Below the pieces are notes generated by a model. It did not search any database, had not been told where the DNA came from, and saw only the letters and a list, made by a program, of their open reading frames with translations. From NCBI GenBank assembly GCA_017380975.1, contig JAFOCX010000176.1, forward strand, positions 1 through 8,800: a stretch of 8,800 bases of DNA, read 5' to 3'. Numbering within the stretch: the stretch's first letter is position 1; each line of letters starts with the position of its first letter. Positions 7,162-8,800 of this stretch are shown here, piece by piece. This DNA comes from Lachnospiraceae bacterium. Its GTDB lineage: Bacteria > Bacillota > Clostridia > Lachnospirales > Lachnospiraceae. The position numbers and the translations under genes were made by a program.

Positions 7162-7431
7162 ATGGAAGAACGAAGAAGGATTGAATTTCATGGACGTGTC
7201 CAGGGGGTTGGATTCAGATATCAGGCACAAAAGTATGCATCAGCCTATGGGTTAAAAGGCTGGGTCAGAAATGAATATGACGGTTCCGTAACCATGGAAG
7301 TGCAAGGATTTCCTGAAATGATCAATATGATGTTAAAGCATCTGACATCCGACAGATACATCGAGATTGAGTGGGTGGACTCAAAAAACATACCGCCGGA
7401 AGAAGGACGTGGTTTCCACGTGCGGTATTGA
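7162..7431 (+). CDS. Acylphosphatase
   Basis: A small cytoplasmic enzyme of 89 residues, typical family length, that hydrolyses acyl phosphates such as acetyl phosphate or carbamoyl phosphate in vitro; its physiological substrate is generally unclear. The whole chain is one acylphosphatase domain. The signature GRVQGVGFR (11-19) supplies the phosphate-binding loop and the catalytic arginine R19, and GWVRNEYDGSV (33-43) supplies the catalytic asparagine N37. The final FHVRY is the usual end strand. It starts 16 bases after the NlpC/P60 stop, with TAAGGA (7146-7151) 10 bases before the ATG, so it is almost surely translated from the same transcript. No truncation or missing residue is seen. Often called acyP; I give no symbol because usage varies in this group. 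Confidence 0.95.
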   Translation: MEERRRIEFHGRVQGVGFRYQAQKYASAYGLKGWVRNEYDGSVTMEVQGFPEMINMMLKHLTSDRYIEIEWVDSKNIPPEEGRGFHVRY

Positions 7432-7462
7432 AGATACATATCTTGGAAAGGAGATTTGAATC

Positions 7463-7990
7463 ATGAAGAAAGTTTTAATCGTTGTTGATATGCAGAAGGA
7501 CTTTGTGGACGGTGCACTTGGAACAAAAGAAGCAGTTGCAATCGTGGATGCAGTTGTTGAGAAGGTAAAAACATTTGATGGCGAAGTGATCTTCACAAGA
7601 GATACTCATTTTGATAATTACATGGAGACTCAGGAAGGAGCAAATCTTCCGGTTCCGCATTGTGTAAAGAATACAGAAGGATGGAATCTTATTCCGGAAC
7701 TGAAGGCTTTCTGTGAAGAAAAGGAATGTAAGGTTTATGATAAACCGACATTCGGCAGTACAGAACTTGCGGCCGATCTGAAGGCGTTATATGATGCCGG
7801 TGAGCTTGAATCTGTAGAACTGATCGGTATTTGTACTGATATCTGTGTGGTTTCTAATGCACTTTTGATCAAGGCATTTATGACAGAACTTCCGGTATCT
7901 CTTGACTCCTCTTGTTGCGCGGGTGTGACTCCGGAGAAGCATGAGTCTGCACTGGAAACCATGAGAAGCTGTCAGGTTCTTGTAAAATAG
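7463..7990 (+). CDS. Isochorismatase-family cysteine hydrolase, nicotinamidase-like
   Basis: A 175-residue cytoplasmic hydrolase of the isochorismatase/nicotinamidase fold. The catalytic triad is visible: D9 in VVDMQKDF, K94 in KPTFGS, and C128 in GICTDICV. D47 and H49 (in RDTH) and H66 (in PVPHCV) match three of the four metal ligands of nicotinamidases; the place of the remaining histidine seems to be taken by a non-histidine residue. These features favour a PncA-like amidase (nicotinamide to nicotinate, NAD salvage) over a true isochorismatase, but related families act on other amides, so the substrate is unproven. Length is slightly short for PncA (about 180-210). AAAGGAG (7447-7453) lies 9 bases before ATG, and the gap from the acylphosphatase stop is 31 bases with no terminator, supporting co-transcription. 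Ends in a TAG stop. Confidence 0.9.
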   Translation: MKKVLIVVDMQKDFVDGALGTKEAVAIVDAVVEKVKTFDGEVIFTRDTHFDNYMETQEGANLPVPHCVKNTEGWNLIPELKAFCEEKECKVYDKPTFGSTELAADLKALYDAGELESVELIGICTDICVVSNALLIKAFMTELPVSLDSSCCAGVTPEKHESALETMRSCQVLVK

Positions 7991-8029
7991 AATGCGGAGA
8001 AATGAACGTAAGACGGAGAATACAGTAGA

Positions 8030-8800
8030 ATGATATTTGTTTGTACAGATGAGCATTGCAGTACCGCAGTCGAGAGCGAGGAGACATTTGTTAAGTGCCC
8101 TCACTGTGGGAGAACAATGAAAGAAATGAAGGAAGAAGATCTGGACGGTGTCCAGTGGAGTGAACTGGGAATCTTCTGGAGAGATCAAAGAAGTGAAGAA
8201 GCAGATCGCCGAGCGTTTGAGTGTTTTAAGAATGCTGCAAAAGACGGTGATGCCTGCGGAATCAGCAACCTGGGTCTTTGTTATGAACACGGATACGGAG
8301 TGAAAGTAGATAACAGGCAGGCGTATTGGCTCTATAAACAGGCGGTAGAGTACGAATATGTTCCGGCATACTGTCATTTGGGCGATTGTTACGTGTTCGG
8401 AAAAGGAACATGCATCGATATGGAGGAAGCATTCCGTTACTATATGTTCGCGGCAGATCACGGTTATGTTCCGGCAGAACTTCGTGTAGGTCGGGCCTTT
8501 GAACTTGGACAGGGTACGGAGAAAAATGCAGAGGAAGCGTTTAAGTGGTATCGCTATGCAGCACTGGCGGAAGAACCGCAGGGATACGTGGAACTTGGCA
8601 TGTGTTACCGCTTCGGAAAGGGTGTGGAAGAGAATCCGGAGATTTCAGCCGGTTGGTTTAAAAAGGCTGCATTGGCAGGTGTTCCGGACGGAATGCTTCG
8701 TTACGGAGTTTGCCTTGCACTTGGTTATGGTGTAGAAAAGGATCTGAAAGCAGCTGCGGATATGTACCGGATGGCCGGAGATCGAGGCGAAGCCCTTGGA
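8030..8800 (+). CDS. Zinc-ribbon plus Sel1-repeat protein (C-terminus cut by window edge)
   Basis: An open frame of 257 codons runs to the right edge. Residues 5-26 look like a small zinc ribbon: C5 and C10 (CTDEHC), then C23 and C26 (CPHCG). After a degenerate first helical unit (43-74) come five exact 36-residue Sel1/TPR-like units at 75, 111, 147, 183 and 219, each with the pattern LG..Y..G.GV......A..WY..AA..G. Such repeats make an alpha-solenoid that binds other proteins. There is no signal peptide or membrane segment in the visible part, so a cytoplasmic adaptor is likely. ATG at 8030 is the first start after an in-frame stop at 8009-8011, and GGAG at 8015-8018 lies 11 bases upstream, somewhat far. 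It follows the hydrolase by 39 bases. Sel1 family is secure; the zinc ribbon is likely; partner and role are unknown. Confidence 0.9.
   Translation, partial: MIFVCTDEHCSTAVESEETFVKCPHCGRTMKEMKEEDLDGVQWSELGIFWRDQRSEEADRRAFECFKNAAKDGDACGISNLGLCYEHGYGVKVDNRQAYWLYKQAVEYEYVPAYCHLGDCYVFGKGTCIDMEEAFRYYMFAADHGYVPAELRVGRAFELGQGTEKNAEEAFKWYRYAALAEEPQGYVELGMCYRFGKGVEENPEISAGWFKKAALAGVPDGMLRYGVCLALGYGVEKDLKAAADMYRMAGDRGEALG
8252..8791 (+). repeat. Five 108-bp tandem units coding Sel1 repeats
   Basis: The units encode 36 residues each without any insertion or deletion. The 12-mer TATGTTCCGGCA occurs at 8357 and again at 8465, exactly 108 bases apart, marking the second and third units as the most similar at DNA level. 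The array continues toward or past the window edge. Confidence 0.85.

Noticed and set aside
7787..8461. A 224-codon minus-strand open frame spanning the hydrolase and Sel1 genes.
   Set aside because: It lies antisense to two well supported genes, crosses their boundary and has no recognisable domain.
8499..8735. A 78-codon plus-strand open frame near the right edge.
   Set aside because: It is out of frame with the Sel1 repeats, which continue without a break through it; the translation is basic and featureless.

Overview
The window looks like a chromosomal segment of a Gram-positive gut-type Clostridia, most likely Lachnospiraceae. The reasons are strong AGGAGG-type ribosome binding sites, AT-rich intergenic gaps beside moderate-GC genes, consistent CCG/CGT/CTT codon use, a single-chain 'clostridial' PurL, and a secreted NlpC/P60 protein with choline-binding-type wall repeats. 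The family assignment is inference; no marker gene settles genus. All seven genes look intact apart from the two cut by the window edges. I see no tRNA, rRNA, insertion sequence, CRISPR array or phage gene.

Layout. (1) 1-749, minus strand: a LysR-family regulator, cut at its C-terminus by the left edge. (2) 750-860: a short divergent intergenic region with two back-to-back extended -10 promoters whose -35 hexamers overlap, plus an inverted repeat around the lysR -10. (3) 861-1499, plus: a small acidic sigma-70-like protein. It aligns with sigma regions 1.2 to 3, keeps the RNA-polymerase-binding helix, has lost the promoter-contacting residues and has no region 4. (4) 1500-1648: AT-rich purL leader. 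(5) 1649-5410: purL, a one-polypeptide FGAM synthetase of de novo purine synthesis, ended by a strong intrinsic terminator at 5417-5457. (6) 5434-5462: a near-consensus extended -10 promoter lying partly inside that terminator. It starts a second plus-strand transcription unit: a secreted wall-binding NlpC/P60 endopeptidase (5514-7145), acylphosphatase (7162-7431), a nicotinamidase-like cysteine hydrolase (7463-7990), and a zinc-ribbon/Sel1-repeat protein (8030 to beyond the right edge). Gaps within this unit are 16, 31 and 39 bases, with no terminator visible, so co-transcription is likely.

How the genes work together. The two plus-strand units do not form one obvious pathway. LysR and the sigma-like gene share a promoter region, so the regulator may control both itself and the sigma-like protein. 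That protein could in turn occupy RNA polymerase core without recognising promoters. PurL is a housekeeping purine enzyme. The downstream unit joins a wall hydrolase to three small cytoplasmic proteins whose functional link is unknown. The most unusual item is the sigma-like protein; most of the rest is ordinary housekeeping or accessory content.
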